DNA of 43,866 nt, taken from Prolixibacteraceae bacterium. Its GTDB lineage: Bacteria; Bacteroidota; Bacteroidia; Bacteroidales; Prolixibacteraceae. Position numbers and translations under genes: made by a program. Position 1 is the stretch's first letter. Each line of letters opens with the position of its first letter. Below are positions 15,880 to 25,926 of the stretch, piece by piece. Where the stretch lies: assembly GCA_023229575.1 (NCBI GenBank), contig JALNYZ010000033.1, positions 1 through 43,866 on the forward strand. The letters run 5' to 3'. The notes beneath the pieces are model-generated. The model ran no database searches and had not been told where the DNA came from. It saw nothing but the letters and a program-made list of their open reading frames with translations.

Positions 15880-16314
15880 ATGGCAGCAAATTATCCATTA
15901 CCAGTATTCCATTTCACGGTAGAGTGGGGTGGAACCAGGATCGGCTTCTCGGAAGTGACCGGCCTTACGCAGGAAAATCAGGCCATAGAATACCGTGATG
16001 GCTCGTTTCCCGAGTACTCCTCCATAAAAATGCCCGGACTACGGAAGTTCAGCAACATCACCCTGAAGCGAGGGGTAGTCAAAAGCGACAACGAATTCTT
16101 CAAGTGGCTCAATACCATCAAGCTCAATATGGTTGAGCGAAGGGATTTGGTAATCAGTCTGTTGAATGAAGAGCATGCACCAGTGATGGTCTGGAAAGCC
16201 CACAACGCGTTTCCTGTAAAGGTGGAAGGGCCACAGCTCAAAGCATCGGGCAATGAGGTGGCCATCGAATCGATTGAATTGGCACACGAAGGACTTGATT
16301 TACAGAACGACTAA
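15880..16314 (+). CDS. Inner tube protein (Afp1/gp19-like)
   Basis: A 144-residue tube protein of the phage T4 gp19/Hcp-like group in eCIS. Typical pieces are VFHFTVEWGG, FSEVTGLTQENQAIEYRDG, KMPGLRKFSNITLKRGV and the closing AIESIELAHEGLDL. Hexameric rings of such proteins stack to form the rigid tube that the sheath pushes out. The stop and the ATG of the next gene overlap as TAATG. The chosen ATG gives the normal short N-terminus. Confidence 0.92.
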   Translation: MAANYPLPVFHFTVEWGGTRIGFSEVTGLTQENQAIEYRDGSFPEYSSIKMPGLRKFSNITLKRGVVKSDNEFFKWLNTIKLNMVERRDLVISLLNEEHAPVMVWKAHNAFPVKVEGPQLKASGNEVAIESIELAHEGLDLQND

Positions 16315-16760
16315 TGGGCAATTACTATCCTCCCGTTGGATTCCATTTCAAAGTGGAGGTCCCTGATCTGAACTCCAATAGTGATGACGTGCGATTTACC
16401 GATGTCTCCGGACTCTCCGTTGAGATGAAGACTGAGGAGGTTGCAGAGGGAGGAGAAAATCGCTTTGCCCAGAAATATCCCGCTGGTGTGCGGTTTACGG
16501 AGCTTACGCTAAAACGTGGATTGCTCGTCAGGTCTGAATTGACCCAATGGATCGACCATTGCATCAACAACCTGGATATTGAGCCCAAGGAGATTTTCAT
16601 CAAACTGCTGAACGATAGTCACGAGCCACTTATGACCTGGCATCTTATCAATGCCTATCCTACAAAATGGTCGGTCAGTGATTTTAATTCATCCAACAAC
16701 GCAGTGGTGGTCGAGTCCCTTCAACTTTATTATCAATATTTTACCGTTGATAATCAATAG
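16314..16760 (+). CDS. Second tube protein, tube initiator (Afp5-like)
   Basis: A 148-residue paralogue of the tube protein, starting YYPPVGFHFKVEVPD, with FTDVSGLSVEMKTEEVAEGGENRF and FTELTLKRGLL. The longer loop around VAEGGENRFAQKYP and a different C-terminus (LQLYYQYF) fit the Afp5/Pvc5 type that starts the tube on the baseplate. Overlap with the gene before is one base, so the two are coupled. It could instead be an alternative tube subunit. Confidence 0.85.
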   Translation: MGNYYPPVGFHFKVEVPDLNSNSDDVRFTDVSGLSVEMKTEEVAEGGENRFAQKYPAGVRFTELTLKRGLLVRSELTQWIDHCINNLDIEPKEIFIKLLNDSHEPLMTWHLINAYPTKWSVSDFNSSNNAVVVESLQLYYQYFTVDNQ

Positions 16761-16763
16761 TAT

Positions 16764-16925
16764 ATGCCTGTTATCATTGATGAAGTAGTCATTACCGTTG
16801 AGGTAACCAACCGGGATTCCGGCGGGGCCCCTTCCGGAACCTTCTCACCAGAGGAGAAACAGGTTATCGTCAGTGAATGTGTTGAGCGAGTACTTGAAAT
16901 TCTGAAACAAAAGGCGGAGCGATAA
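16764..16925 (+). CDS. DUF5908-type eCIS mini-protein, 53 aa
   Basis: A 53-residue protein between the tube initiator and the LysM adaptor, with 3 and 2 base gaps on either side. It has the form of DUF5908 proteins found in eCIS loci: a short hydrophobic start (MPVIIDEVVITVEV), a Gly/Ser-rich middle and a charged C-terminal helix (VSECVERVLEILKQKAER). The role of the family is not established; the position suggests a chaperone-like or small baseplate part. Confidence 0.75.
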   Translation: MPVIIDEVVITVEVTNRDSGGAPSGTFSPEEKQVIVSECVERVLEILKQKAER

Positions 16926-16927
16926 CC

Positions 16928-17596
16928 ATGGACAACAGGGGAACTCTTGAAAAACTGAAGATTCAGGCTTATACCAAGCCGGATTACTCAGGCACACCCA
17001 TTGGTGAGTTTGTATCGTTCGTAAACCCGAACGAAATTACGTTGGCTTACGAAATGGAGTACGACAGCGCCCAGGGATCAGGGACCACCAACAGCAGGAT
17101 GAACTTCAAAAAAATGAAGCCTGGTGATCTTTCCCTTACCTTCTTTATCGATGGGACAGGTGCTGGTGGAACTGTCGTGGATGTGCAACAGAAAATTGAG
17201 CAATTCCAGACGGTTACGGGGTATAATGGGGATATCCACAGGCCCAATTTCCTCAAAGTAGTCTGGGGAACCCTGCAGGTAAAAAGGTGTATTCTCAAAA
17301 CGGCCTCCATTGTTTACAAGATGTTCAGGCCCGACGGAATTCCGCTTAGGGCGGTTATCACTGCCACCTTCACAGACAATTCCGACGACCAGTCGAGGGT
17401 TGCCATGGCACAGGACCACTCGCCCGATCTGACCCATGTCAGGATGGTCAAAGCAGGTAATACCCTGCCGGGAATGTGCTATGAGATTTATGGCGATCCG
17501 GGATATTTTATGGATGTGGCCAAAGCCAACAGGATTGATGATTTCAGACGATTAAAAACAGGAACAACCGTTTTCTTTCCACCCTTAGAAAAGTAA
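16928..17596 (+). CDS. LysM-containing tube/baseplate adaptor (Afp7-like)
   Basis: A 222-residue protein joining the tube and spike. Its N-terminal part (EKLKIQAY, IGEFVSFVNPNEITLAYEMEY, LSLTFFIDGTG) is the conserved CIS tube-like domain. The C-terminal 45-50 residues form a LysM-like domain (VKAGNTLPGMCYEIYGDPGYF, ANRIDDFRRLKTGTTVFFP). In particles of this family the LysM segment is thought to work in baseplate assembly, not in peptidoglycan binding. It sits two bases before the spike gene. Confidence 0.9.
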   Translation: MDNRGTLEKLKIQAYTKPDYSGTPIGEFVSFVNPNEITLAYEMEYDSAQGSGTTNSRMNFKKMKPGDLSLTFFIDGTGAGGTVVDVQQKIEQFQTVTGYNGDIHRPNFLKVVWGTLQVKRCILKTASIVYKMFRPDGIPLRAVITATFTDNSDDQSRVAMAQDHSPDLTHVRMVKAGNTLPGMCYEIYGDPGYFMDVAKANRIDDFRRLKTGTTVFFPPLEK

Positions 17597-17598
17597 CC

Positions 17599-19338
17599 AT
17601 GCCTGAAGAAAGGACATTGCCAATTGCTGCTGAACACCGCGAATTTACTGTCAAGATCAATGGTCAGACGGTAGAACGCACCTATCAGTTGCTCTCTGTC
17701 ACGGTAACCAAAGCTGCCGACAAAATCTCGGCAGCCCGATTGGTCTACCTGGATGGCGCTGCCTCTGAAAGTAGTTTCCAAGCCAGCAATTCGGAATTGT
17801 TCATCCCGGGGAATGAGATTGAAATTCTTGCCGGAACAACCAACGACCCGGTCTCGCTTTTCAAGGGAATCGTTGTACGCCAAAGCATCAAAGTGCGCGA
17901 CAATGTAGCTCCGCAATTGATTGTGGAGTGCAGGCACAAGGCTGTTGGTCTGACCATTGGCCGTAAAAACGGCTACTTCACCGACAAAACGGACAGTGAT
18001 ATCCTGACAACTATCCTGGGCAATGCTCCGGTTACCCCGGATGTTGAGTCGACCACCATTACGCACAAACAGATGGTTCAGTACTACTCGACTGATTGGG
18101 ATTTCCTGCTTAGCAGGGCCCAGGCCAATGGTAAAATGGTCTTCACCAACGATGATACCGTGGCAGTTAAGGCTCCGGTGTTAAGTGGCAGCGCCGTTTG
18201 TACGCTTCTGTTTGGCGCTACCATCCTGGAGATGGATGCTGAAATTGATGCCCGCAGTCAACAGCAGGCGGTCAAGGGGGTAGCCTGGGATCCTGCGCAA
18301 CAAGCGCTGATCGAAAAGGATGGAGCCGATCCAGGAACCATGGCCCCGGGAAACCTCGTCAGCAGCGACCTCGCCTCAGTGGCGGGTCCTGATCATTATC
18401 ACCTGCAACAGACTTCGCTTTTGGAACCGGAAGCACAATCGTGGGCAGATGCCCAATGGCTCAGGTCAAAAATGAGCCAGGTGAGCGGCCGGATGAAATG
18501 TGAAGGGATCGCAACTGTGAATCCTGGCGATCTTGTCACCATCGCGGGGATTAGCGACAGGTACAATGGCAAAGTCTTCGTTACCGGTGTCAGGCAAAGT
18601 TTTGATCTGGTGGAAGGTTGGAAGACGCATATTCAGTTTGGAAATACAATTGATCAGCTGACCGAACAAAATGAAGTGTCTGCACCCAAAGCCGGTGGAC
18701 TTTTGCCGGGCATTAATGGATTGCAAATCGGTGTGGTGATAAGCAATGAAGATCCGGACAATGAATTCAGGGTGCAGGTCAAAATGCCCGTCGTCGATAA
18801 TGCCGGTGACGGGACCTGGGCCAGAATTGCTTCCCTCGATGCCGGCGACCAGCGCGGTTTCTTTTTCCGTCCCGAAGTAGGAGACGAGGTGGTACTGGGT
18901 TTCCTGGACGACGATCCCCGGCAGGCAGTTATCCTGGGAATGCTCCATTCGAGCGCAAAAGCGGCTCCCTTAACAGGATCGGACGACAACAACGAAAAGA
19001 TGTACCAAAGTCGTTCGGGCATGAAGCTGCACTTCGATGATGACAAAAAAGTCATACTAATTGAAACGCCTGCCGGAAAGAAAGTGACACTGGATGAGGA
19101 TGCCGGTGAGCTGAAAATGATGGATGAAAATGGAAATAAAATTGTCATGAGCAGCGATGGAATTCTTATTCAGAGCGATGGGAAAATCGAGATCAAAGCC
19201 CAGCAGGATGTCAAAGTGGAAGGTCTTAATGTGGAACAAAAGGCATCAGCTTCTTTTAAGGCGGAGGGATCGGCGAGTGCGGAAGTATCTGCATCTGGTT
19301 CACTGACGCTGAAGGGGGCGATGGTTCAGATCAATTAA
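17599..19338 (+). CDS. VgrG-like central spike protein (Afp8-like)
   Basis: A 579-residue spike. Order of domains: gp27-like hub (about 1-360), an OB-fold gp5-like domain (about 377-457, with GVVISNEDPDNEFRVQVKMP, WARIASLDAG, FFFRPEVGDEVVLGFLDDDPRQAVILG), then a beta-helix of short repeats rich in Asp, Gly and Lys (LDEDAGELKMMDENGNKIV, QQDVKVEGL), ending without an extra effector domain. A trimer would cap the tube and carry the PAAR tip encoded next. The length is normal for eCIS spikes. LLSVTVTKAADKISAARLVYLDG near the start is typical. Confidence 0.94.
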   Translation: MPEERTLPIAAEHREFTVKINGQTVERTYQLLSVTVTKAADKISAARLVYLDGAASESSFQASNSELFIPGNEIEILAGTTNDPVSLFKGIVVRQSIKVRDNVAPQLIVECRHKAVGLTIGRKNGYFTDKTDSDILTTILGNAPVTPDVESTTITHKQMVQYYSTDWDFLLSRAQANGKMVFTNDDTVAVKAPVLSGSAVCTLLFGATILEMDAEIDARSQQQAVKGVAWDPAQQALIEKDGADPGTMAPGNLVSSDLASVAGPDHYHLQQTSLLEPEAQSWADAQWLRSKMSQVSGRMKCEGIATVNPGDLVTIAGISDRYNGKVFVTGVRQSFDLVEGWKTHIQFGNTIDQLTEQNEVSAPKAGGLLPGINGLQIGVVISNEDPDNEFRVQVKMPVVDNAGDGTWARIASLDAGDQRGFFFRPEVGDEVVLGFLDDDPRQAVILGMLHSSAKAAPLTGSDDNNEKMYQSRSGMKLHFDDDKKVILIETPAGKKVTLDEDAGELKMMDENGNKIVMSSDGILIQSDGKIEIKAQQDVKVEGLNVEQKASASFKAEGSASAEVSASGSLTLKGAMVQIN

Positions 19339-19357
19339 AAATTAAAGATTACAGATT

Positions 19358-19648
19358 ATGCCACCGGCAGCTAGATTAACAGATATGCATGTTTGTCCCA
19401 TGGTCGAACCGGGGCCTGTGCCTCATGTTGGCGGGCCGATTTCTTCTCCCGGAGTACCAACAGTGATGATTGGCGGACTTCCGGCAGCAGTGGTTGGCGA
19501 CCAGTGTATTTGCAGCGGGCCTCCGGATTCCATTTCGATGGGTTCATCTACCGTGATGATCGGAGGCAAACCGGCTGCAAGATTGGGCGATTCAACCGCT
19601 CATGGGGGCTCGATTGTTCTTGGGTGCTTTACGGTGATGATAGGATAA
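19358..19648 (+). CDS. PAAR-domain spike tip
   Basis: A 96-residue PAAR protein that would form the sharp metal-bound cone on the VgrG-like trimer. The PAAR-type repeats PPAARLTD (2-9), GLPAAVVGD (40-48) and KPAARLGD (71-78) are clear, and His11, Cys13, His23, Cys50, Cys52, His82 and Cys90 include the likely metal ligands. It ends at FTVMIG with no C-terminal extension, so no toxin is fused to the tip. Twenty bases after the spike gene. Confidence 0.93.
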   Translation: MPPAARLTDMHVCPMVEPGPVPHVGGPISSPGVPTVMIGGLPAAVVGDQCICSGPPDSISMGSSTVMIGGKPAARLGDSTAHGGSIVLGCFTVMIG

Positions 19649-19716
19649 TTAAAAAATAAAGATTACAAGTTAAGGATTGGGATAGTTGGCGATCAAAGTA
19701 TATTAAATAATGCAAA

Positions 19717-20172
19717 ATGGACGAACTCAAACAAAATAGTGCTTATACTTCGTTTTTGGGGAACGGATGGAGCTTTCCTCCTGAATTTATCCAGGAAACT
19801 TGTGAATTGCGCATGACAGCTGATGAGGAGGATATTCAGGCCAGTTTGAAGATTTTACTCGGGACCTCGGCTGGCGAGCGCTTTATGAATCCAAAGTATG
19901 GCCTGGATATGCACGAAATGCTTTTCGAACCCATGGGTACCACAGCAAAAACACTGCTAAAGGACCGGATCAAATATGCCATACTGATTTATGAACCCCG
20001 GATCAATCTGATATCGCTGGAGCTTGATTCTTCGGCAGAATTGGAGGGTAGAATCAGTATCATCCTCGATTATGTCACCCGTTCTACCAATTCACGATAC
20101 AACCTGGTCTTTCCTTTCTACACCACCGACAGCAACGAAGTTCGAAAAACAGTTGATTTTAACAACAGTTAG
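19717..20172 (+). CDS. GPW/gp25-family baseplate protein (Afp9-like)
   Basis: A 151-residue wedge protein. The gp25 lysozyme-like (non-enzymatic) fold is recognisable from ISLKILL-type pairing, LLGTSAGERFMNPKYGLDM and LLKDRIKYAILIYEPRINLI. It is the start point for sheath assembly on the baseplate. Eleven bases separate it from the large baseplate gene that follows. Confidence 0.92.
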   Translation: MDELKQNSAYTSFLGNGWSFPPEFIQETCELRMTADEEDIQASLKILLGTSAGERFMNPKYGLDMHEMLFEPMGTTAKTLLKDRIKYAILIYEPRINLISLELDSSAELEGRISIILDYVTRSTNSRYNLVFPFYTTDSNEVRKTVDFNNS

Positions 20173-20183
20173 AAAATCCCGAT

Positions 20184-23100
20184 ATGGATACACAAGATAT
20201 CATACAAAACCTCATTTTTCGGCACGGACAGTCTCAGGAGATGCGTATGCCAGTCGAGATGGGAACTCATTTCGTTGATGTTGATGAGCGTACGGATGAG
20301 GAGTTGCTGCTCTTTACCCAAAAATTCGCCTCATTCGTCAAATATTATCCCAAAGATCCGTCAAAACCGGTTGGAGACTGGACCGGTTTTTTCCCGGCAA
20401 ATTTGGCTGAAATCAGAGAGGTACTGAAGAACAAAGATGGTGATGTGCCTCCTCATTTGGCCCTATTTGTCAGTTTTTTAAAGCTTTACCAGGAGGGCGC
20501 TCAAAAAAACATCAACCGTTTTACCGGCAGTCATCTGGATTTCTACTTTTCTGAGGTATTGCGTCTTGTCAAAAAACCAGCTGTTCCTGATAAGGCCCAT
20601 GTCGTTCTGGAACTTAAGAAAAACGTGGATCCGATTAGCATTGGCCCCAAAGATCTCTTTTCGGCCGGTAAAGATGAAACTAAAGTAGAACTGATCTATG
20701 CCCCTACCGGTGAAACGGTGATCAACAATGCCAAAATTGACCAGTTAAGCTCTTTCTATTACGACAGGCACGGACATGGGACTGTCAGGTACGCCCCTGT
20801 TGCCAACTCCTCCGATGGCATGGGGGGAAAATTGACAGGCGACGAGCCCAAGTGGCAGCCATTCGGCAGTATTAAGAATCCTGCGGCAGAGATCGGTTTT
20901 GCCATTGCAGCCCCCGTGTTAAGAATGAAGGAAGGCGCCCGGAAGGTGAACCTCTCATTGACACTTTCCAATGTAGATGGTACCTTAATTAAAGATAGCA
21001 GACTCAAGGGAGCTTTCGATCTCTATCTTACAGGCGAAAAGAGCTGGATAGGGCCATATGCCGCAGATCCAATTTTTAAAGATAATGTATTGTCGTTCTC
21101 TATCACCGTACCTGCTTCAGAGAAAGCTATTGTCGATTACAATGTTTCCATTCACGGCTACCGATATACCACAGCATCTCCGGTGATTCAGCTTTTGTTG
21201 AAAACGGGATTATCGGCTGATTCGCTGGGATACAGCGATTTTGAAGGGGTGAAAATCCAAAAAGCCCGGATAACAGTTGAGGTTTCGGGTGTTACGTCGC
21301 TATCGCTGGAAGGGGACCAGGGAATACTGAACCCCAAAAAACCATTTACCCCTTTCGGAGCGGCGCCCACCAAAGGATCGACCTTCCTGGTAGGCTATTC
21401 CGAAGCGCTTTCAAAGAAACTGACAGAACTGTCCATCGGGGTCAACTGGAAAAATGCCCCTTCAAATTTCAATAGCTATTACAGCGGTTATGGTGAAACA
21501 GTAAGCAATGACAGCTTTACAGCTGATGTTGCTTTTTCCTACCGAGATAATGGGAAATACCAGCAAAACAGCGTCCATTTGTTTGAATCTGGTAATGCTT
21601 CCAATCCTCACAACTTCGTTTTCACTCCTGGCGCGCTTCCTTTTGTCTTATTTTATCCTATGGGGCTGAAAGTCCTAAGCCTTCGGCAGACTGAAACACT
21701 ATGGTCCAAAAAATTTCTTCGGGAGTTGGCAATTTTTAGTCCGGTACTTGTAAATACCCCGGCAGTGGTAAATCCGGAAAAGGGATTCGTCCGGTTTACG
21801 CTAAACAAAAGTTTTTTTCATGCAGAGTACCCTAAGAAAACGGTAGAAAAAATACTCGCATATTCAAAACAGGATGGAAGTACTCCGGCCTATGTGGCGC
21901 TGAACGAGCCGTATACACCGATGATTCAAAATATTTCACTTTCGTACAAAGCCACTTCGGATGAGGTCAGCATCAACTCGTTATCCCTCGATGATTTCGC
22001 CAACGATGAGATTCAGTTTTTCCAGGTAGCCTATCTTGGACAAATTCAGGAGCACAGTTACCAGCGAAACCTTTTCAGCTTCCTGGTCGACAAATCAGTA
22101 TCCCTGATGCCCGAATACAAAAATGAGGGGGAACTGCTCATTGGTTTCACAGATTTGAAAGCTGGTGATAGCGTAAGCGTGTTGTTCCAGGTTGCTGAAG
22201 GCAGTGAAGATCCTGATCTGGACCAGGTAACCGTCGATTGGGCTGTACTTTGCGACAATTACTGGAAACCGATGGCCAAAAGTGAAGTGGTACTTGATAC
22301 GACCAATAAACTACTCCGGAGTGGTATCGTCAAATTTGTCATACCCCATGATGCCACCACGGTCAACAGTCTTATGCCGGTGGGCAAAATATGGATCAGG
22401 GCCTCTGTCAAAAAGAATGTGAATGCCGTTTGCCAGCTGGTGTCGGTGATGCCAAATGCGATTGAGGTTCAGTTCGCGGATCAGCACAATGATCCGAACC
22501 ATCTTGCCCTTCCTCTCGAAAAAAATAAAATTGCCAAACTAAAGAACGGGAATGCCGCAGTCAAAACCGTTGCTCAGCCATATGCCTCTTTTGGAGGAAA
22601 GCAATCCGAGACGAGTCCTGCCTATTATACGCGTGGATCCGAACGTCTTCGTCACAAAAACCGGAGTATCACTGCCTGGGATTATGAGCGGATGGTGCTC
22701 GAAGCGTTTCCTGAAGTCCACAAGGTTAAATGCATTCCGCACGCGAAATTTATTCCAGGGATGAACAAATATTGCTGGCTGGCACCCGGAAGCGTTGTGC
22801 TGGTGGTAGTTCCCAATTTGGCCAACAAAAATGCGGTGGATCCCCTGGCTCCCAAAGTGAACGGCAATACGATCAGTCGAATAACTGAATTTGTCAGCAA
22901 TCATTGCGGCATGCAGGTAAAGGTCAAAGTCAAAAACCCAGCTTACCAGAAGTTGCAACTGGATTTAAGAGTGAAATTTCATGATGGATTTGAGTTCAAT
23001 TTTTATTCTGAAAAGCTGAAGGAGCAAATACGGCAATATCTTTCCCCCTGGGCTTATTCAACGGGCAAGGATATCACATTTGGCGGGAAAATTTACAAAT

Positions 23101-23276
23101 CGGTGTTGCTGGATTTTGTGGAAGAGATTGATTATGTTGATTTTATAGAAGACTTCTACCTCTGTAGTATCTCTGAACTGACAGGCAAATCCAACGATTT
23201 GGATGAGGTTCAGCCCGAAACACCTGATACAATCCTGGTTTCGGATCAAACGCATGTTATACGGGAAATTTACTAA
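20184..23276 (+). CDS. Large baseplate wedge protein (Afp11/baseplate-J-like)
   Basis: A 1030-residue protein. The C-terminal third has the hallmark of this eCIS family: SITAWDYERMVLEAFPEVHKVKCIPH, then VVVPNLANKNAVDPLAP and a closing structural region (VKVKNPAYQKLQLDLRVKFH, YLSPWAYS), comparable to baseplate J / T4 gp6 proteins. It forms the wedge ring round the spike with the Afp12-like protein encoded next. The N-terminal two thirds are less conserved and beta-rich. Family members are about this size in Bacteroidota. Confidence 0.88.
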   Translation: MDTQDIIQNLIFRHGQSQEMRMPVEMGTHFVDVDERTDEELLLFTQKFASFVKYYPKDPSKPVGDWTGFFPANLAEIREVLKNKDGDVPPHLALFVSFLKLYQEGAQKNINRFTGSHLDFYFSEVLRLVKKPAVPDKAHVVLELKKNVDPISIGPKDLFSAGKDETKVELIYAPTGETVINNAKIDQLSSFYYDRHGHGTVRYAPVANSSDGMGGKLTGDEPKWQPFGSIKNPAAEIGFAIAAPVLRMKEGARKVNLSLTLSNVDGTLIKDSRLKGAFDLYLTGEKSWIGPYAADPIFKDNVLSFSITVPASEKAIVDYNVSIHGYRYTTASPVIQLLLKTGLSADSLGYSDFEGVKIQKARITVEVSGVTSLSLEGDQGILNPKKPFTPFGAAPTKGSTFLVGYSEALSKKLTELSIGVNWKNAPSNFNSYYSGYGETVSNDSFTADVAFSYRDNGKYQQNSVHLFESGNASNPHNFVFTPGALPFVLFYPMGLKVLSLRQTETLWSKKFLRELAIFSPVLVNTPAVVNPEKGFVRFTLNKSFFHAEYPKKTVEKILAYSKQDGSTPAYVALNEPYTPMIQNISLSYKATSDEVSINSLSLDDFANDEIQFFQVAYLGQIQEHSYQRNLFSFLVDKSVSLMPEYKNEGELLIGFTDLKAGDSVSVLFQVAEGSEDPDLDQVTVDWAVLCDNYWKPMAKSEVVLDTTNKLLRSGIVKFVIPHDATTVNSLMPVGKIWIRASVKKNVNAVCQLVSVMPNAIEVQFADQHNDPNHLALPLEKNKIAKLKNGNAAVKTVAQPYASFGGKQSETSPAYYTRGSERLRHKNRSITAWDYERMVLEAFPEVHKVKCIPHAKFIPGMNKYCWLAPGSVVLVVVPNLANKNAVDPLAPKVNGNTISRITEFVSNHCGMQVKVKVKNPAYQKLQLDLRVKFHDGFEFNFYSEKLKEQIRQYLSPWAYSTGKDITFGGKIYKSVLLDFVEEIDYVDFIEDFYLCSISELTGKSNDLDEVQPETPDTILVSDQTHVIREIY

Positions 23277-23286
23277 GACTCAAGCC

Positions 23287-25902
23287 ATGTTATCAGAATT
23301 GATCATACCGAAGAAGAGCGCGAAGGAGTTGCCGGTCGACCACAAGCAGTTGTATGCAATTGGTCTCAGTCATGTACAGCAACTTTCGAGCAGGATATGG
23401 ACAGATTACAATGTCCATGATCCCGGTATCACGATTCTGGAGTTGCTGGCCTATTCGCTGACCGATCTGGGTTACCGTTCAAACTATCCGGTGAAAGATC
23501 TTTTGGCTACTGTAAAGGATAATGAGGCCAACATGGCCGGACAATTTTTCACAGCGAGAAAGATATTTCCCAACAGGGCATTGACAATCAACGATTACAG
23601 AAAGACTCTGGTGGATTTGGATGGGGTGAAGAATGGCTGGATTACCCCGCATGAACTATCCTATTTCGCAGATACGGTGGTTGGCGAATTGCGCAGCGAC
23701 AATCCCGGACTGGAGGGAATCGAAGAGATCAAAATTTCCGGCCTTTACGACCTAACCATTGAGTATACTGACAAAATCACCAAGAAGGCCCAGAAAGACC
23801 AGATTAAGAACAATGTTTTTAGTCTTTTACAGGCGAACAGAAATTTATGTGAAGATTTTGTTGGTTACAAAGAGGTTGAAAATCAAATATTTAATCTTTG
23901 TTGTGAGCTTGAACTTGAGAGCGATGCAGACGTTTCGGCAGTAAAAGCGGAGATGTTCTTCAGGGTACAAAATTACCTCTGTCCCGCCGTTCGTTTCTAC
24001 TCTTTGAGTGAAATGCTCGGGCGCAAAAAAAGTGATGGGACCCTCTATTCAGCCGACGAAATCTTCGATGGTCCGGCCCTTACCAATGGATTTATCGACG
24101 AAACTGAGCTTGAAAACGCTGAACTTCGCCAGACGATTTACCTTTCGGATGTTATCAACCTGATTATGGATATCAAAGGGGTGGCGGCTGTCAGGAATAT
24201 TTTGTTTATGCCTTTTCCTGAAGATCCTTCAGTTCCTGTGTTACCCCCTGAAAACAAATGGGTTGTCGAGGTGCTCCCGGGCAGAAAACCAACCCTGCCC
24301 ATCGATTTTATCGAGGATACAAACTACTTTTTAAAGTTTTTCAAACGGAACATGCCGGTTTACCCGAAAGCTGAAAAAGTACTCGAAAAACTAAACACAT
24401 TGTATGCCGAATTTGCCGGGAAACCGGCCCCTGGCACTGCCAACGACCTGGAGATCCCACTGGGAACTTTCAGGAATCTAAGTAAATACTACTCCTTTCA
24501 AAATGATTTTCCTGCTCTTTACGGTTTGAGCGAGTCGGGACTGACGTCCACCGCCTCAGATGAGCAAAAGGCATTGGCCGCACAACTTAAGGCCTACCTG
24601 CTCTTCTTCGACCAGCTGATGGCCAACTATTTCGCCCAATTGAGCCACCTCAAAGAGCTTTTCTCTACCGATCCCAAGGTGGAGCGCACCTATTATTATC
24701 AGGTCGTCGACTCTTTTACCGAATTTGAAAAGATTTATGGCCCTACCGGAGATGATATCCTGACGATGCTCGAAACGAAAACGGAAGATCAGTCGCTGCA
24801 TACGGAGAGGCGCAACCGTTTTCTGGACCACCTGATTGCCAGGTTCGCCGAGCGCTTCACCGATTTCGCGAATGTGGTCCATACCGCTTTGGGTGCGAGT
24901 GAGGAGGCCATTGCCCGTTACAAATGTGATTTTTTGGCCAATTATCCGGCAATCAGCAGTGAGCGGTCGCTTGCCTGGAACTACAGTTTGACTGAGGATA
25001 GCGATTTGTGGAACAGTCTCAATGTTTCCGGCCTGGAGAAAAGGTTGGCCAAATTGCTGGCGATTCCAAATTTCTCACGCAGGAACCTAAGCAATGTCGA
25101 CTATACTATTTATTCTGAAATAGATACCACTCCGGGTGATGAGTTCAGGTTCCGGGTACGGAACAGCCATACCGGCAAAATTATCCTCAGCGGAAGCGCT
25201 CATTATCTTACAGAAGCCCTTGCCCGTAACGCGATGAAGATGGCTATCCAAGCCGCCATGCAGCCTTCCTGGTACGAGACTAAAAAAACCATCGACAACA
25301 GATATTATTTCAATGTGATTGATGGCACTGGTGAGGTGATTGCAAGGCGGATTGAATATTTCGATACCGAAGCGGAGCGGGACCAGGCCATAGAAGATTT
25401 AATCAGCTATCTCGTCGAGAATTTCAGCGATGAAGGTATGTTCCTGATCGAAAATATTTTGCTGCGGCCAGAGCTGGCGGGCGATCCTTTCCTTCCAATC
25501 TGTACCGCTGCGACACAGACCTCCTGCGCCGATTTCGACCCCTATTCCTATCGGATCCATGTGATCCTTCCGGCTGAAAATGGCAGGTTCAAAAATATGC
25601 CTTTCCGCAGGTTTGTGGAGGAGGTGATCCGTGAAGAGACCCCTGCACATATTCTGCCAAAGGTTTGTTGGATCGGGAAGGAGGACATGGCCATGCTTGA
25701 AAAGGCTTATCGCGACTGGATTTATCTGAAAAGTGGCAAGGAAAGCAGTGACAGGTTGATCAAACTAAAAGCCTTCATAGAGGCCCTTTTCGCAGTCAAA
25801 AACATCTATCCCTCTGAACTGTTGCGCGCTTGCGACACCAATGAGGCGAAATTTATCCTCGGTGATACCGCCATCGGCTCACTGGAAAATGAGAAATTAT
25901 AA
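23287..25902 (+). CDS. Large baseplate protein (Afp12-like)
   Basis: An 871-residue protein. The N-terminal signature WTDYNVHDPGITILELLAYS, followed by LTDLGYRSNYPVKDLL, is a dependable mark of eCIS baseplate component 12 (T4 gp7-like role). An open frame extends upstream to 23203, but the ATG at 23287, ten bases after the previous stop, gives the normal start. The C-terminal part (FPFRRFVEEVIREETPAHI-like region and HVLPKVCWI-type ending) is also shared in the family. With the preceding gene it builds the baseplate wedge and anchors fibres. Confidence 0.9.
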   Translation: MLSELIIPKKSAKELPVDHKQLYAIGLSHVQQLSSRIWTDYNVHDPGITILELLAYSLTDLGYRSNYPVKDLLATVKDNEANMAGQFFTARKIFPNRALTINDYRKTLVDLDGVKNGWITPHELSYFADTVVGELRSDNPGLEGIEEIKISGLYDLTIEYTDKITKKAQKDQIKNNVFSLLQANRNLCEDFVGYKEVENQIFNLCCELELESDADVSAVKAEMFFRVQNYLCPAVRFYSLSEMLGRKKSDGTLYSADEIFDGPALTNGFIDETELENAELRQTIYLSDVINLIMDIKGVAAVRNILFMPFPEDPSVPVLPPENKWVVEVLPGRKPTLPIDFIEDTNYFLKFFKRNMPVYPKAEKVLEKLNTLYAEFAGKPAPGTANDLEIPLGTFRNLSKYYSFQNDFPALYGLSESGLTSTASDEQKALAAQLKAYLLFFDQLMANYFAQLSHLKELFSTDPKVERTYYYQVVDSFTEFEKIYGPTGDDILTMLETKTEDQSLHTERRNRFLDHLIARFAERFTDFANVVHTALGASEEAIARYKCDFLANYPAISSERSLAWNYSLTEDSDLWNSLNVSGLEKRLAKLLAIPNFSRRNLSNVDYTIYSEIDTTPGDEFRFRVRNSHTGKIILSGSAHYLTEALARNAMKMAIQAAMQPSWYETKKTIDNRYYFNVIDGTGEVIARRIEYFDTEAERDQAIEDLISYLVENFSDEGMFLIENILLRPELAGDPFLPICTAATQTSCADFDPYSYRIHVILPAENGRFKNMPFRRFVEEVIREETPAHILPKVCWIGKEDMAMLEKAYRDWIYLKSGKESSDRLIKLKAFIEALFAVKNIYPSELLRACDTNEAKFILGDTAIGSLENEKL

Positions 25903-25926
25903 TGTAACGCGCTAAAATAGAACATT

